A DNA stretch of 64,000 bases from Antitrichia curtipendula (lineage: Eukaryota; Streptophyta; Bryopsida; Hypnales; Leucodontaceae), in NCBI GenBank assembly GCA_951230915.1, contig OX579635.1:33790001-33854000 (forward strand). Reading direction: 5' to 3'. Numbering within the stretch: the first letter of the stretch is position 1; each line of letters starts with the position of its first letter. Position numbers and translations under genes: made by a program. Below are positions 24,476 through 36,030 of this stretch, one piece after another. The notes below the pieces were generated by a model, which was not told the DNA's origin, searched no databases, and saw nothing but the letters and a program-made list of their open reading frames with translations.

Positions 24476-25321
24476 GCGCGAAGATCCAACGGTGCAGGTA
24501 CAGTTTAGACTAAACCTAATTTCTTAGGGGAGGGGATGAATGCGAATATGCACTGAACGAAATGCACAGTTTTGCATCCCTGGTTTTGGCACGTTCGCAA
24601 ATGTGCTCAAAAATTAATTTTTTGACTGAATTCTGCAATGGGCATTTAGCAGCGCCTGACACAAGGTAGAAACGGAGCGAATTTTCGCCACTTTAGGGAA
24701 CGCTGCTCACTACCATTCAAAGATCGTGCCACAGATACTAAGCCAAATCATGCTTACAGTGCTTGCATGAGCCCAAGCAATTCAAAGCGAGTGTACGATT
24801 AGACGAGTTGCTGACTGCAATTCGTGTGATGACTGGAGACGGGATCAGGTCTTCATGTTATTATCAACAATATATCATCTACATTCTCAGATTATATAAC
24901 GTTGTTTATTGTTTTTACGGACTTTGGGGTGACCGTTGCCAACTTCTTTCGTATACGGGGTGGATGACTGGATGGATTGGGGTGGAGCTCAAGAGGCTCG
25001 AAAGAAGATGCCTGTCGGCACTGAGCTTCTCCGTGTTCCTCAGGTAAGTAACTGAATGCCAGATAAGTTGGAAGATGTACCTCATGTTATGTCCTGCTTA
25101 GTGTCTAAATTTTCTTGCAACTTATATCTTCTTCAATGACCGAATGTACTCTGCTGATCCAGGGGGGACACTTTGTATTTCTGGACAATGCTCCAGGGTA
25201 CTACTCAGCTGTCCTCTACGCATGTCGTCATTTCCTGCCCGGTGTTGCAATGAAGCACTTACCAGAAGGCGTTATCCAAGTGCCTCACCCAAACAATAGA
25301 ATAGATACAGGTGAGCGTTAA

Positions 25322-25910
25322 CAGATATTGAGTATTGAGTTCCTACATAACAAATGCTTTTACTATTTAGAATTTCCTATAGAGTTCACCACTTATGTCT
25401 TGACAATAAATTGACCTTGAAAATGAGAAGCCCAAGTATCAACCAAATATGTGAAGCTGTCAAATATCCTTGTGTAGGAAAGTACTATCAAGACTAACCA
25501 CTCGATGACGAAAAATATGCAGATCGAAAACCGTGTGCTGAATCAGACCTCGTGATCAATGGTCTAAACACCCACTCCGAGTAGATAACTGTCCCAATCT
25601 GCTGCAAAACGAAAACTCATACCTTTCCGGATACATAAACCAGGGCCATACAACCAGGCTAGAGAACCGACTGCTTGCACCAAAAAAAGCTTGAGATCTG
25701 AGAATTACCTGGAGTGTTTCAAGCTGGCATTCAATCCAAGTCATAATCCAATCTCTAGAACGCTGGTCGGCCAACAGTTCGGCACTGCTAAATCAAGCTA
25801 GACACAAACTAAAACAAGATTTTCACCTCTCCAGTTACCAAAACCATATTGGATTTTTATCTGGCAGTCCGGCTTCAAAGCTGGCACGAAGGACTACTTA
25901 AACACAGCAC
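25322..25910. other. Intergenic region after the hydrolase locus
   Basis: Between the hydrolase stop and a repeat block. Only short chance ORFs occur, for example at 25556-25774 on the minus strand. No RNA gene or recognised domain was seen. Confidence 0.4.
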
Positions 25911-25913
25911 TAC

Positions 25914-26745
25914 TGCCATCAGTCACCGAATTATCAGACATGGCTGAACCAAGTCTGTCCGCATCATGGTCGACCTCGAAGGTCCCATCACTTGGCTGCA
26001 CTCACTTAAGTCCTACTCGCAGAGGGAAACGGATACATACATAAACCCTAAACCTATTGGCAATTTGTACCAATGGAGTAAATGATAATATCGCACCGTC
26101 TCAAACTCTAAAATGGTAATCTTTAGTCAGTTTGTTCAGTGCAGAACTGTCAATCCCAATAAAAAAAATCTTCTCATTGCAGGTGACACTTTGGTGTGCC
26201 CTCCAAATTGAAAACGACACAACCATGCGGTGCAGTTTGTACCAATGGAGGGTCGATCCCTGTAGCACCATCTCATACTAAACTGTCAATGAAGTCCAGC
26301 CTGTAATCAGTTTGTTAAGTGCATAACCAACAATCCCAAAACAAAGCTTCTCACACCGTTGGTGTCATTCCGGTGTGCCCTCCATTTTGAAAACGGCCAC
26401 CACAAGGGGCAGTTTGTATCAATGGAGGGTCGAGCCCTGTAACACCATATCATACTAAACGGGCAATGAGGTCCAATCTGTAATCAGCTGGAAGTGCACC
26501 AACAACTACCAGCTGCCCCGAAGACAAATGTACCAAATATCCTTCCCAGGTGGCTCCGGATCCCGCCACCAATGATAACCCACAAATCAACCAATGCCAT
26601 GCAACACACGACTACTATATATTACCCTCTCCGGACTCTACTCTACTCGCCTGCCATCAGAAACCAGCTGTCAGATATGGCAGAGCCAATCTGTCCGCAT
26701 CATGGTCGACCGCATTAGGTCATATCACTTGGCTGTGCATATAAC
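25914..26745. repeat. Nested repeats: 172-177-bp tandem units inside a direct repeat
   Basis: A unit starting GCA(A/G)TTTGTA(C/T)CAATGG recurs at about 26060, 26232 and 26409, spacing 172 and 177 bp, and includes GGTGTGCCCTCCA blocks. It is flanked by a direct repeat of about 92 bp (25914-26005 and 26654-26745) sharing TCTGTCCGCATCATGGTCGA. This could be the remains of an element with terminal repeats or a local duplication. No coding is evident. Confidence 0.75.
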
Positions 26746-27011
26746 GACCCACACGCACAAAAGAATAAAAATTACCAATGAAATCCCTAGATTTCCAGTC
26801 GACATGTCGCATAAAATTTGTAAAACAAGCACAAACCTCAGTAAGGCAACTGCCGATATATACTCTATACCTTATTTGCCCATTTTGATAACTTGTGGCA
26901 GCAGGCAACTGCTGATATATACTCTATATGTCTCAAACAGAAAGTGCTCCTAATCCAATACACTAATAGTCACTATCAAGAAATAATGGTCGAGAAAAAT
27001 TCCCTGTAGTT

Positions 27012-30000
27012 CTATTTCTTCCCCGTAGATGTCACATTGAACTTGAAAAATATAATGTCCCCATCATTAACAACATAGTTCTTGCCTTCCTGTTTGTACT
27101 TTCCAGCAGCCTGTAGAAACACAAAAAAATAAAAATAAATTAGGATACTAAAATAAGCAAACAACAAATAATAAATTCAGAAAACCCCCGAAAGACAGCA
27201 ATGCTAGAAAGTAGCACATTTCGATTGCAATAATTGATCACACAAACGCCCCATACTCACACCCCATCATTTTGCAAGAACAACAGTCCCACACAAATCA
27301 GTGTCCTTTGCCAGAACAAAGTAAGAACAAGCCCCTTACCTTCACCGCTGACTCGGTTTTAAGTTCTTTCAAATCCTCAAATTTCATGACCTACAAGACA
27401 ACACAGGGTACAATTAATCAAACATCAATGATTACGAACCAATTATTAGGAAACCACGAGCTAAGTAGCAGTGACAGTCGTACCTCTGCACAAATAAATC
27501 CTCGTTCAAAATCAGTATGGATAGCACCAGCTGCTTGTGGAGCCTTTGACTGCTTCCGAATCTGCCAGCACTTCACCTGCCGTGACACAAGGGAGTCCAA
27601 TTGTTAAAATCGGATCAGAAGCAAAGCGTATACGGTTAATATAGCTATAGTATCAATTACCACCTTAACGCGGTGTCAGCAACTGCCAAAACAGCGGCTT
27701 TAAATATAACATAGAGGTTTATAAATATATACCTCGTCAGCACCAGCCGTGAAGAAATAGATCAGATTAATAGCAGCAAAACCCGTCTTGATGATTTTGG
27801 GCAAGGCACTGAACAAGCAAAAATTACTAATCTCAGCATTTGCAGCAATTATATGATATTATAAAACAAAGCGAGAAGCAACCTTTGAGATCTGTAAAAT
27901 AATGTCAACTAATCTTTCTTCGAACAGGTGTCCTCCGAAAGCACCGGTCTCCATTGCGAAATTCGATTATCTGTAAATGCTCAAATCATTACTCCTGGTA
28001 CACACCTGGTAAGATCGTTCTCTTTGCAATACACTGCCACTTCATCTGCAGGCATATCTGCTAGTTTCTGTTCTAGCACCCCACTGAAGGGGATTAGGGC
28101 GCCGCCTCCATGAGCCTGTACCCTAAGAACCCAGCCCAGACCCAAAGGTTTGTAATTTCAGTCATGATACTTTAATATCTGCATTGTATGATAAACTAAT
28201 AACCGTACGCAGACGCGCAACAGAAAGGAGAAATCTATGATATCAAAATAATATTACACGCAGCAAATCCGTATTACCAAGCATGAATCTTAGCAAGCCA
28301 CTTGTTCTTCTTCCGTTGGTAGTCTTTCTCCGTCATATTGATCTGCAAAGATCAGACACCCGTACAAAATCAGACAGTGACGTTTTAATTAGAAGATATA
28401 GAGAGAGTTTCCCCAGTATTGAAAGTTAGACTAAAGGTTCTTCAAGTTCTAATGCATACTGAGCGTAAGCTGGAAAAAAACATCAGTGAAGACGAAAATT
28501 TGAAGCTGTACTTACCAGATATACCACAGGCTTCGCGGACAGCAACTGAAATGTATTCAAGATCTCTATTTCAGCAGTTTTCCATTCACCAAGTCTGACA
28601 TCCTTCTCTTGTTTCAACCAATCATAGACCTACTCCACAAGAAAATGAGGGTCAGTTCAAACTCTTCGTGAAGAGATTCAATAAAGAACCTTACGATCCA
28701 ACATGGTCACCCGTTGGATTGTTAAACCAACAATCCAAACATGATTAGCCGTTTGCAAATCTCAAGATGACTACAAAACCCCGTTTCAAACAATGCAATC
28801 ACGTCACTCTAGACTGAAGTCTCTAAGCTCATAAAGAAAGACTCCGCAGAGAATACAAACTGACCTTTTGGCAACATTCCAATTCCAATTTTGCCTCTTT
28901 CGCGTTACTGCGCTTCAGGACCTTCTCGCAGTCTTCAATTTTCCTCTCCATAAACTCAATGTCCTAATACAAAGCAGAGCGAAAGAGATCAGGGAAATAG
29001 ACTCAGTTTGCGTTTATGGATACTGATAAATTGACAAAACCACTCATCCAAATACATGGAACAAAGCACCATCCACGTAGAACAAGGAAAACCTGACAAA
29101 AGGCAACTCCTACAAATAGCCAAAATTAAACCTCCGCTAACAGTTGAAGTGACCAAGAGAGATACCTTGAGACGCAATTCCTCAGAAATGATGTCCAAAT
29201 CCCTAACAGGGTCGACTGAGTCTTCCACATGTGTTACCTCAGGGTCATCAAAAGCTCCTGTAACAAACCAAGAAACACAAAGTATGAAATCAGTCGAGGT
29301 ACGTGAAGATTCTCAGAGAAATATACTGGTTCCGAAAATTCAGCACACAGCTTCATGTCATCTTGACCTAGGAACAACTGAAGCAAAATATGCAGTGATG
29401 ATCATAAATGCATCATTGTCACAGGAATAATAGAACGTACTCAAAACGTGGAAAATGCCATCAACTGCTCGAATGTGTGACAAGAAAGCATTGCCCAAAC
29501 CCTGACCCTCGTTTGCTCCGCGAACTAACCCAGCAATGTCGTTGATCTCAAGAAAGGCAGCCACCTGAATCATGGCACGGAAGTGTACTTGCCTCAGAAT
29601 TCGTAAACATGGAGTCACCCTTATCCTTTGAGAGCCACTATATCAAGAGGGAGACCTTTGGCGGCCTCAGTTATTCTCTCATGTGGAAGGGAAAGGTTAA
29701 TAATTGCGCTCACATCCAGTCTGAGAACAGTTATTACCTATCAATATTTCAAGACTACACACACTGATCATAATCCAGAGCTATAAATGTCAATAATAAC
29801 CTCGCTCTTGGGCTTGAAAAGCTGACACAGCCAATCGAATCGCTCATCGGGCACATACACGCGGGCTTCATTAGGCTCAATGGTGCAGAAAGGGAAGTTC
29901 ATCGCCGGGATGGACAGTTTCGTGAGAGTGTTGAACAAAGTGGATTTCCCGACATTGGGAAGTCCAACCTGCAAAAGAATCACAGACCGCGGTGATATAA

Positions 30001-30928
30001 ATTTGTGATGCTAAGCACGATATGACAAATTCCTTGGAAGAAACATAAACAACAGTCAACATGATCAGTACAAATACATCCATCCTAAGGTAGGGAAACC
30101 CAAATTTACAATCCTAAAATCTCAGACAATAGGTACATGTTGGTTAAGAAAGTGATATTTTGACGAGTCTAATAATGGGAACAATACTCAATGCGATTTT
30201 AAGTGTCCTTTCTTTGCAGCCAACATGATTAAATTAAATACCAACGTCCTACAAGCCAAAGAACCCAAAGCCTACAACTCTCGAGTCATGTGAATCACAA
30301 ATGAGCACTTCAGAAAATCTACGTAAACTGTCTTGATATATACATTCTTTCACTCTTCCCAGCAATTATCATCAAATATAGATTAAAAACAAATTGCGGC
30401 TGCTCTTCTCAACAATCTCCCAAATCTCCGGTACGGCCACGTAAAATTGGCACTTAATCAGATATCAGCAGGTGAACATCCTTCTAATAAATTAACACGT
30501 AATTACTATACAGCAATATCAACCTTGAATCGATTGAACAAATAAAAACTTCACTCTTCATAATTTTTGCATACTGTATGCAAATAACGAATTTTTGACA
30601 CATAAGAATCCTCGTTCATTTGGAACTAGAACATACACACTATTGAATAGCCTTATAAAAGGAGCTGTGCTGAACAGCACAAGTGACGATTTCGGGGGAC
30701 TCTCCCAGCTCGACACCAAATCAAGTGAACTCAAATCCTATCACAAACCTGAACACGAAATACTCGGAATTTTTTTTTCTAAGAACGACGCGGTGAACAT
30801 CGAAACAGCGGCAGTGGAGAGCGTGATGGTAGAAAACGTACGATACCGATCTTCAAATGCGAGGAGAAGCGACCGAGTATGGGGCGCTCGGCCGGGGCCT
30901 CCTTGCCCTTGGCTGCCTTAGGCGGCAT
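27012..30928 (-). CDS. YchF: Obg-like ATPase YchF/OLA1, complete
   Basis: Ribosome-associated TRAFAC-class P-loop ATPase, linked in the family to translation and stress responses. Twelve exons: 30842-30928, 29801-29968, 29441-29564, 29166-29257, 28865-28963, 28516-28629, 28278-28342, 28006-28122, 27733-27808, 27484-27576, 27340-27390, 27012-27110. They sum to 1,185 nt, or 394 residues, the usual plant YchF length, with every intron GT-AG. P-loop GLPNVGKS at 31-38; switch block [18 protein letters not shown] with DIAG at 94-97; the non-canonical G4 motif NMTE at 230-233, which in this family favours ATP over GTP; C-terminal TGS domain with [19 protein letters not shown] and [12 protein letters not shown]. 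No damage seen. Exon 1 and its promoter have a second copy at 57.5-58.4 kb. Confidence 0.97.
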
Positions 30929-31143
30929 GGCGTCACGCAGCAGCTGGGGTCGTTGGTGAATCTGTAGCGGAAACTCCAAGTCTACGCTCGCGGTGAAGGC
31001 GCCAGTGAGCTAGACGCTGCAGGGTAGTGCCACTAAGAGAACACAGGGAAACCTCAAAACCCTAATGGAAGCCCTAAAATCGACGACGATGACGACGATG
31101 GTGGTGGACGGCGACCCCAGGACGAACGAGCATCTCTGGGTCG
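30929..31143 (-). promoter_or_regulatory. YchF promoter and 5' UTR region
   Basis: GC-rich region directly upstream of the YchF start. A telo-box AAACCCTAA (plus strand) lies at 31057-31065, followed by GCCCTAAAA. The sequence matches 58142-58393, upstream of the duplicated first exon, until both diverge at about 31143. A MITE target site begins at 31140, so the promoter is now bounded by the insertion. Confidence 0.6.
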
Positions 31144-31148
31144 CCCTC

Positions 31149-31421
31149 CCTCGGCACTAAGGGCTCCTCCGAAATGGAGAAGCGCCTCGCCTGCCCGCCA
31201 CCCTCCTTGCCCGCTCGACCTTATCAAGGGTGCATGTAAAAGAAAACCCCCTATTTTGGGCCGTTCCAGGGTATATTCTTGACTTCATTTTACAAATTTG
31301 GGGTCTCTAATCGCAAAATTTGCAAAAAAAATCATGTGCAAAAAACAGGGTTGGCCTGGGCAGGGAGGGTGGCGGGCAGGCGAGGCGCTTCTCCATTTCG
31401 GAGGAGCCCTTAGTGCCGAGA
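31149..31421. mobile_element. MITE 1, Mutator-like: 273 bp, long TIRs, 9-bp target duplication
   Basis: Inverted arms of about 58 bp (31149-31206 and 31364-31421) match almost perfectly; the core starts CTCGGCACTAAGGGCTCC. A direct duplication GTCGCCCTC flanks the element at 31140-31148 and 31422-31430. A 9-bp duplication with TIRs over 50 bp fits Mutator-like (MULE) MITEs. The interior is AT-richer and non-coding; the two ORFs here merely reflect the arms. It sits about 210 bp upstream of the YchF start codon. Confidence 0.85.
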
Positions 31422-31544
31422 GTCGCCCTCTCGTGAATGACCTTTGATGACCATATCAGTGCTGGACGTGGGTTGGGTTTCGGAGATACCCGAAGGGTAA
31501 TGATATTCATTTTCAAAGTTTATCATTAAGCTTGACTTTGGGTC

Positions 31545-32110
31545 AAGGAGGGAAGTGCCTTAAAGGATTAAAATAAGGCTACAAGATTGGGAAGCCCAAG
31601 TCACTAGCTCCCACCGAAACTAGGTCGTGCGGGCGCTAACCGGTGGTGGGGATGGGCACTAACTTGGATGGAGGATATTGATGCCACCCTAATTGGGCCC
31701 ACTGCTGGCTGCTAGGTGGATGAAATGCGTAGCGCTCCATTCCCACCACCGGTTAGCGCCAGCATGGCCTAGTTTCGGTGGGAGCTAGTGACGGGGATTG
31801 GGAAGCGAAGGATAAAAGTTACGTAAAATGTTATCAAAATGTAAGAAAAAATTCCAGGTCACTGGATTGGCACAATGGAAAATTGAGCTTGCTTTTCTAA
31901 ACTTTAAAGAATTCTATGTTACTTAAGGCTTGTTCTCACTTGGTGTTAAAGAATATTGTTATTGAGGGTCTTAGGAATAAATTCAAACCTACTTTTGGAC
32001 TAGATTCAGATTGCAAATATCACCCGTAACACTAAGTGTGAACAAACCATTGTTTTATCAGCTTTTAGTCCTACTTCATGAATAATTGCATTTAAAGTGA
32101 AAAAACAAGT
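31545..32110. repeat. Dispersed repeat, copy A (host of MITE 2)
   Basis: Apart from the MITE, this sequence aligns with 38887-39140. Shared blocks are GGCTACAAGAT, ATTGGATTGGCACAATGGAAAA, the GCTTGCTTTT block and the AATTCTAT block. No coding recognised. The long spaced similarity suggests an old transposon family. Confidence 0.7.
31595..31796. mobile_element. MITE 2, Mutator-like: 202 bp, 9-bp target duplication and paralogous empty site
   Basis: The arms are near-identical inverted repeats of about 55 bp, with CACTAGCTCCCACCGAAAC on the left and its complement on the right. ATTGGGAAG flanks at 31586-31594 and 31797-31805. Removing the element and one duplication gives a sequence that aligns through to the related repeat at 38918-38965 (GGCTACAAGAT...AAAAGTTA), a natural empty site. 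This supports real transposition. The arms differ from MITE 1, so it is a separate family. Confidence 0.85.
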
Positions 32111-32382
32111 TTACATACACCTTACTCAACTAGATTTCTTGACTTTGAACCTCCATAAATTAAAAATTTGTAATGATAAATTTAATTTCTTAATTTTTTT
32201 TGTTGAAGAATTGAGTTAAAAGTTGTGGGAAAAAAATTCAGAATAAAAATACTTGATTTTCATACTTAAAATAATTATTAAGTAGAACTAGGAGCAAGAT
32301 AGAATAAAAAAAAAAATATTAATAGATCTACAATGGAATTGCAACACAATAATCCTTGTGGTGAGATTGTTCCAACAATAGA

Positions 32383-33320
32383 ACTACTAAACAACTTACC
32401 ATTGCTTACCATTAGAAGGCCACATTCCTTCTTCAATGCATCTATGATCTATTGTGCATCTTTTTGCAATGAACATGTCTAGATTGTCACTTCAAAATAG
32501 AGTTGTCCGACCACTTCATGACACATTGCAACGTTAGTATGTCTGTCATAATATAACCTTTAAATCCAACGTCCGTCACAATAGAATATTTACTATGAAA
32601 AGGGGATAAATTTGATTAGCACAATGAATAATCGGAATGAAAAGAGTGGCAAAATCCATGGACAAAGTCAGCTTTGGGTCAAACAAACTAAGCAATCATT
32701 ACCAAAATGGAACTGCTCACAAAATGTACGCATTCACATGCCCCTTGCATCCTTCATATTTTGAGGATATGATTGCAAATGGTAGTCAAAGATGCTAATG
32801 ATTCATCACAAGTTTTAATTGTAATTTGCAATTCTTTTGGATGCAACAAATTAAAGGGATCATTCAAGAGGTTATATATATGACTATTTATCAATTAAAA
32901 GTGTGTTCAAACACTGAGATGCTCCACTTCCTAACTTCTCCTCCCCAAAGATTCTATCCAAGGTTTTGAAAAGGATTCCCTTTTGCTCTCAAGAAGTGGT
33001 AAAATCCTAAGAGGTTGACACATCGTAATCCTTCCTACTAACAACTTACCATTGCTTAGCATTAGAAGGTCATATTCCTTCTTCATAGCATCTATAATCT
33101 ATTGTGCATCTTTCTGCAATTAACATGTCCAGATTGTCACTTCAAAATAGAGTTGTTCACTTCAGGTCACATTGCGATGTTAGAATATCCGTCACAATGT
33201 AACCTTCAAACCCAATGTCCGTCACGATAGAATATCCACTATAAAGGAGGGGGAGTGTAAATTTAATTAGTACAATGAGCAATCCAAATGAAATGAGTGG
33301 CGACATCAATGGACAAGATC
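32383..33320. repeat. Two-part dispersed repeat (order A-B-A'), decayed coding family
   Basis: Part A at about 32383-32690 repeats as A' at about 33037-33320 (shared CCATTGCTTA.CATTAGAAGG, TTGTCACTTCAAAATAGAGTTGT, CAATGGACAA). Part B at about 32694-33036 matches 51848-52180, where it is again followed by A-like sequence. B-A therefore appears to be the natural unit, partly duplicated here. Minus-strand translation at the 52-kb copy suggests a former protein-coding gene. Confidence 0.75.
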
Positions 33321-36030
33321 GTATCACCAACTGGCTTGATAGTTGCAAAGGTTTGCTCCATTGTTGTATTTTGACAAGATACTTCAATGTGAGAATTTGG
33401 TCACTGCAATTATTTCTATCAACTTTGATCCTATGCTTGATCAATAAGCACTTAATTCTAGAATTTGCTTTATCAATCTAAGCTTTATTAATGTATAAAA
33501 AAATCTGTTTGTGATTTAGAGTCTCCAATCAAATGTTATGGACAAAATTTAGAGAGGATGTTTGAAAATGTCTCACAACGTTCCCTATAGCGTTCCCAAC
33601 ATTGGAAGCGTCACCTTTTTTTAGATAGGGCCTTTAAAAATAATAAAATATTCAATAGAAAAACACACTTCTTTTTGCCTTGAAGTTCTTTTGTACATAT
33701 ACCTTCCTACCAACGCCTTTTGCTTTGTTTTGAAAACCTCTAGAGCAATTTTTTTTTTCAAGATTTACTATTATGTGGAATGCTTCATTTCACTTCATTC
33801 TACTTCATTGAGATGAAAGTTATAAAGACTTTAAGTTTGTAGATAACCAAAACATAGTAAGATTTAAGTTAATTTTTGAACTCAATTTTTAATTTTTTGA
33901 AGAATAAAAGAAGTGTGGGTGCAAACTGCTTGTAAGAACATTATTTCTGTGGTAATTGATATTTTTGTAGTCTTTTTCATAATTTTTTTATTCTAGTGTA
34001 TCCTCATATTTGTCCAATATTTTTCTTAAGAATGAAGATGTAATATTTTGGGTTGAAATTTTAATACATATTTTAAACTCATTTCTTCAAAACATGTTCT
34101 TCATTAAAATATTCAACAAGTTGTAGGACATATTCATTTTTATTACAAAGTTTGAAGGATGAAAGTTTACCATTGGAAAGAGTTATTAAAATCTTATTCT
34201 TTCTTGCTGAATTCTGAGATCTTTTATTTTTTTTAATTTTTTTGTGTAGAAACTAAAATGAGGTAGTTTGGAGCCGGCGCTTTCTTGTAAAACATTGTCA
34301 TAATCCTCATAGGCTATATGAATGAAATGAGTATTTTCTAGCCTACTAATATTTATATTGGAGACATTTAAATACAAATGCCTACAATATAAAAAAAAAT
34401 AGGTGGATGCTCTCACATAATTATACAATCTTTATTTAATGTTATATTACATCATAAAATTTACAATTGTGGAGGTATTTTCATCTAACAAGTTAAATAG
34501 ATTTGATTAAAAAGTCATATAAAAATCTCTCAAAGTGCTCATAACTTATTCAAAATTTCTGAAAAAGGTATCTTGCTCAAATGTTCAACATAACAATTGG
34601 GTCTAAAATTAATGGAAAAAATCTTAAATTAGTCAAACATCCTTTCTAGGACAAAAACTATGTAATTTTAAAACCTATAAGAATTCAACCATACATTTGA
34701 AATTATAGAAAAAGTCAATTTATTATTAGGACTAATAATTCTATTTTATTTACCTTCTTTTAACCTTGGAAGAATGCACCCCTATCACAAGATAGTAAGC
34801 CAATAAATATCTAATTCCAATATAAAAATATGCATTCTTCATTTCTATAGTTTTTGTGAAAATCATTCATAAAAAACTTTTAGTCCATGACATCTTTACT
34901 AGATAAACCTTGTAAGGATGCTTAAACTGTCTAAAAATGAATGACTCTTAAGTGAAAATGAAAAATGCACCTATTGGCTCAAAATTATAACATTTTGGGG
35001 GTTACGACTTTGGAGATAGGTCTCTCAAAGATTGTACTCCTGAGAGTGCACACATTCAGCACTAAAATTATATGCCATTCAAAATTTGAATCATTGTTCC
35101 TATATCCATTCCAATTCCACGTTCCAAATATCAATTGTCACCATCACATGGCCATCAATAATAAGCAAAAACAAAATGAGGTACGGTGGAAACACTCAAA
35201 ACCGTCATTATAAGCAATTCAGTATAGTTTGAGGCACTTTTTCCTAAAACTAATATTTTGTAGTATTAGCAACTGAAAATTATGAATAGTTAAAAAAATA
35301 GATTTTTCGGGTATGGCATGTAATTTATATTAATTTCAAAATGGTAGCTTTCTAGACCACTAAAACCATCATATAGGTAGATCTTAAACTGAAATTTTCA
35401 AAAATCAGTAGTCAATGAACCAAAATTAAGTATGGGAAAAATTTATTGATGCATTTGAAGGACACATTTGAAGGACAAATGAAAAATTTATTGATGCATT
35501 TTAATGGAAGTTTAGGAACACATATAGTGGAAGTGTAGGATACATGAATGGAAACATGGACATTTTGGGATATTTCTACTTTATACAAAAACCACTCTAG
35601 TCACTAAAAGTAGTGTATAGAATGACAAATTTTCCAAATATACAAGGAATGTGAAATTATGTGTAGTCTCATTAAAGCATCTTCAATCATGAAACACTTT
35701 AAACATCACACTGAATAGAATGTTATCTTTTGTTTGGTGTAAAGTTAGAACTTGTGATTACCATCATTGGAAGTGCACCAAAAACTTTTTTAATAGACAC
35801 ATTATAATTTGAATGTTTGATCTTTTACCCCTAAAGGACAAGGCATTCAAATTTCAAACATGTCCTAAGCTTATTGTGAGCGCAGTGAATTTTCTGGTTT
35901 TGACTACTTGTCTTTAGTAATGTAAAAAGGAGTCATTTACGACTTGTCTATAGGAAGTAAACAGGAAAGGAATGATAAATGAACAAATAGATGAAGGATT
36001 TTGAAAGCTGTGAATAAACTAGATTGGAAT
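33321..36030. other. AT-rich intergenic DNA, no gene seen
   Basis: Low-GC sequence without a recognisable gene, RNA or young element. A small duplicated phrase (GGACA.ATTTGAAGGACA with AAATTTATTGATGCATTT) occurs near 35437-35502. Confidence 0.4.

Larger units (their letters stand above)
19700..24720 (-). mobile_element. hAT superfamily DNA transposon inside the hydrolase locus (ends not resolved)
   Basis: The 817-aa hAT transposase at 20700-23509 lies between hydrolase exons ending at 19387 and resuming near 24930, in the opposite orientation. The limits given are approximate, because no matched terminal repeats with an 8-bp target duplication were found. Within the interval: a CA-rich simple tract (19980-20260), a tRNA-like cloverleaf (20346-20410), the transposase, a palindromic region upstream of it (ACTCCTGGTG with its exact complement CACCAGGAGT, about 23769-23827), and a 33-bp minisatellite (24311-24475). 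Some of these could be host intron sequence. Confidence 0.6.
17287..25321 (+). pseudogene. CGI-58/ABHD5-like alpha/beta hydrolase, probably inactivated and split by a hAT element
   Basis: Related to plant CGI-58, a regulator of lipid turnover with an alpha/beta-hydrolase fold and an acyltransferase-like HX4D motif. Exons read: 17287-17438, 17758-17989, 18141-18187, 18548-18666, 18790-18938, about 19050-19175, 19254-19387, about 24930-25043 and 25163-25321. Visible landmarks are HGYGAAQGYFFRNYD, the nucleophile elbow [71 protein letters not shown], and GGHFVFLDN with HX4D. Damage: a frameshift just before HGYG (17900/17901), one extra G at the start of the sixth exon (19050-19053), no good donor after KLL, no AG acceptor before the DDWMD exon, and Trp to Cys in the WGGSSRP motif (18141). 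About 5.5 kb with a hAT transposase separates the last two exons from the rest. Sequencing error could explain one defect, not all. Confidence 0.75.

Noticed and set aside
24283..24489. Proline/serine-rich minus-strand ORF
   Set aside because: Product of the 33-bp minisatellite being open in several frames.
19417..24580. CAGGG...CCCTG as hAT terminal repeats (left at 19418, right at 24579)
   Set aside because: The first five bases match and AAAACT recurs nearby, but the flanking 8-mers (CCGTTCTT and GTTTTGGC) do not match, so the ends are not established.
30567..30583. Palindrome-like TTTGCATACTGTATGCA also found at 55482-55498
   Set aside because: Two occurrences of a short near-palindrome without wider similarity; judged chance.
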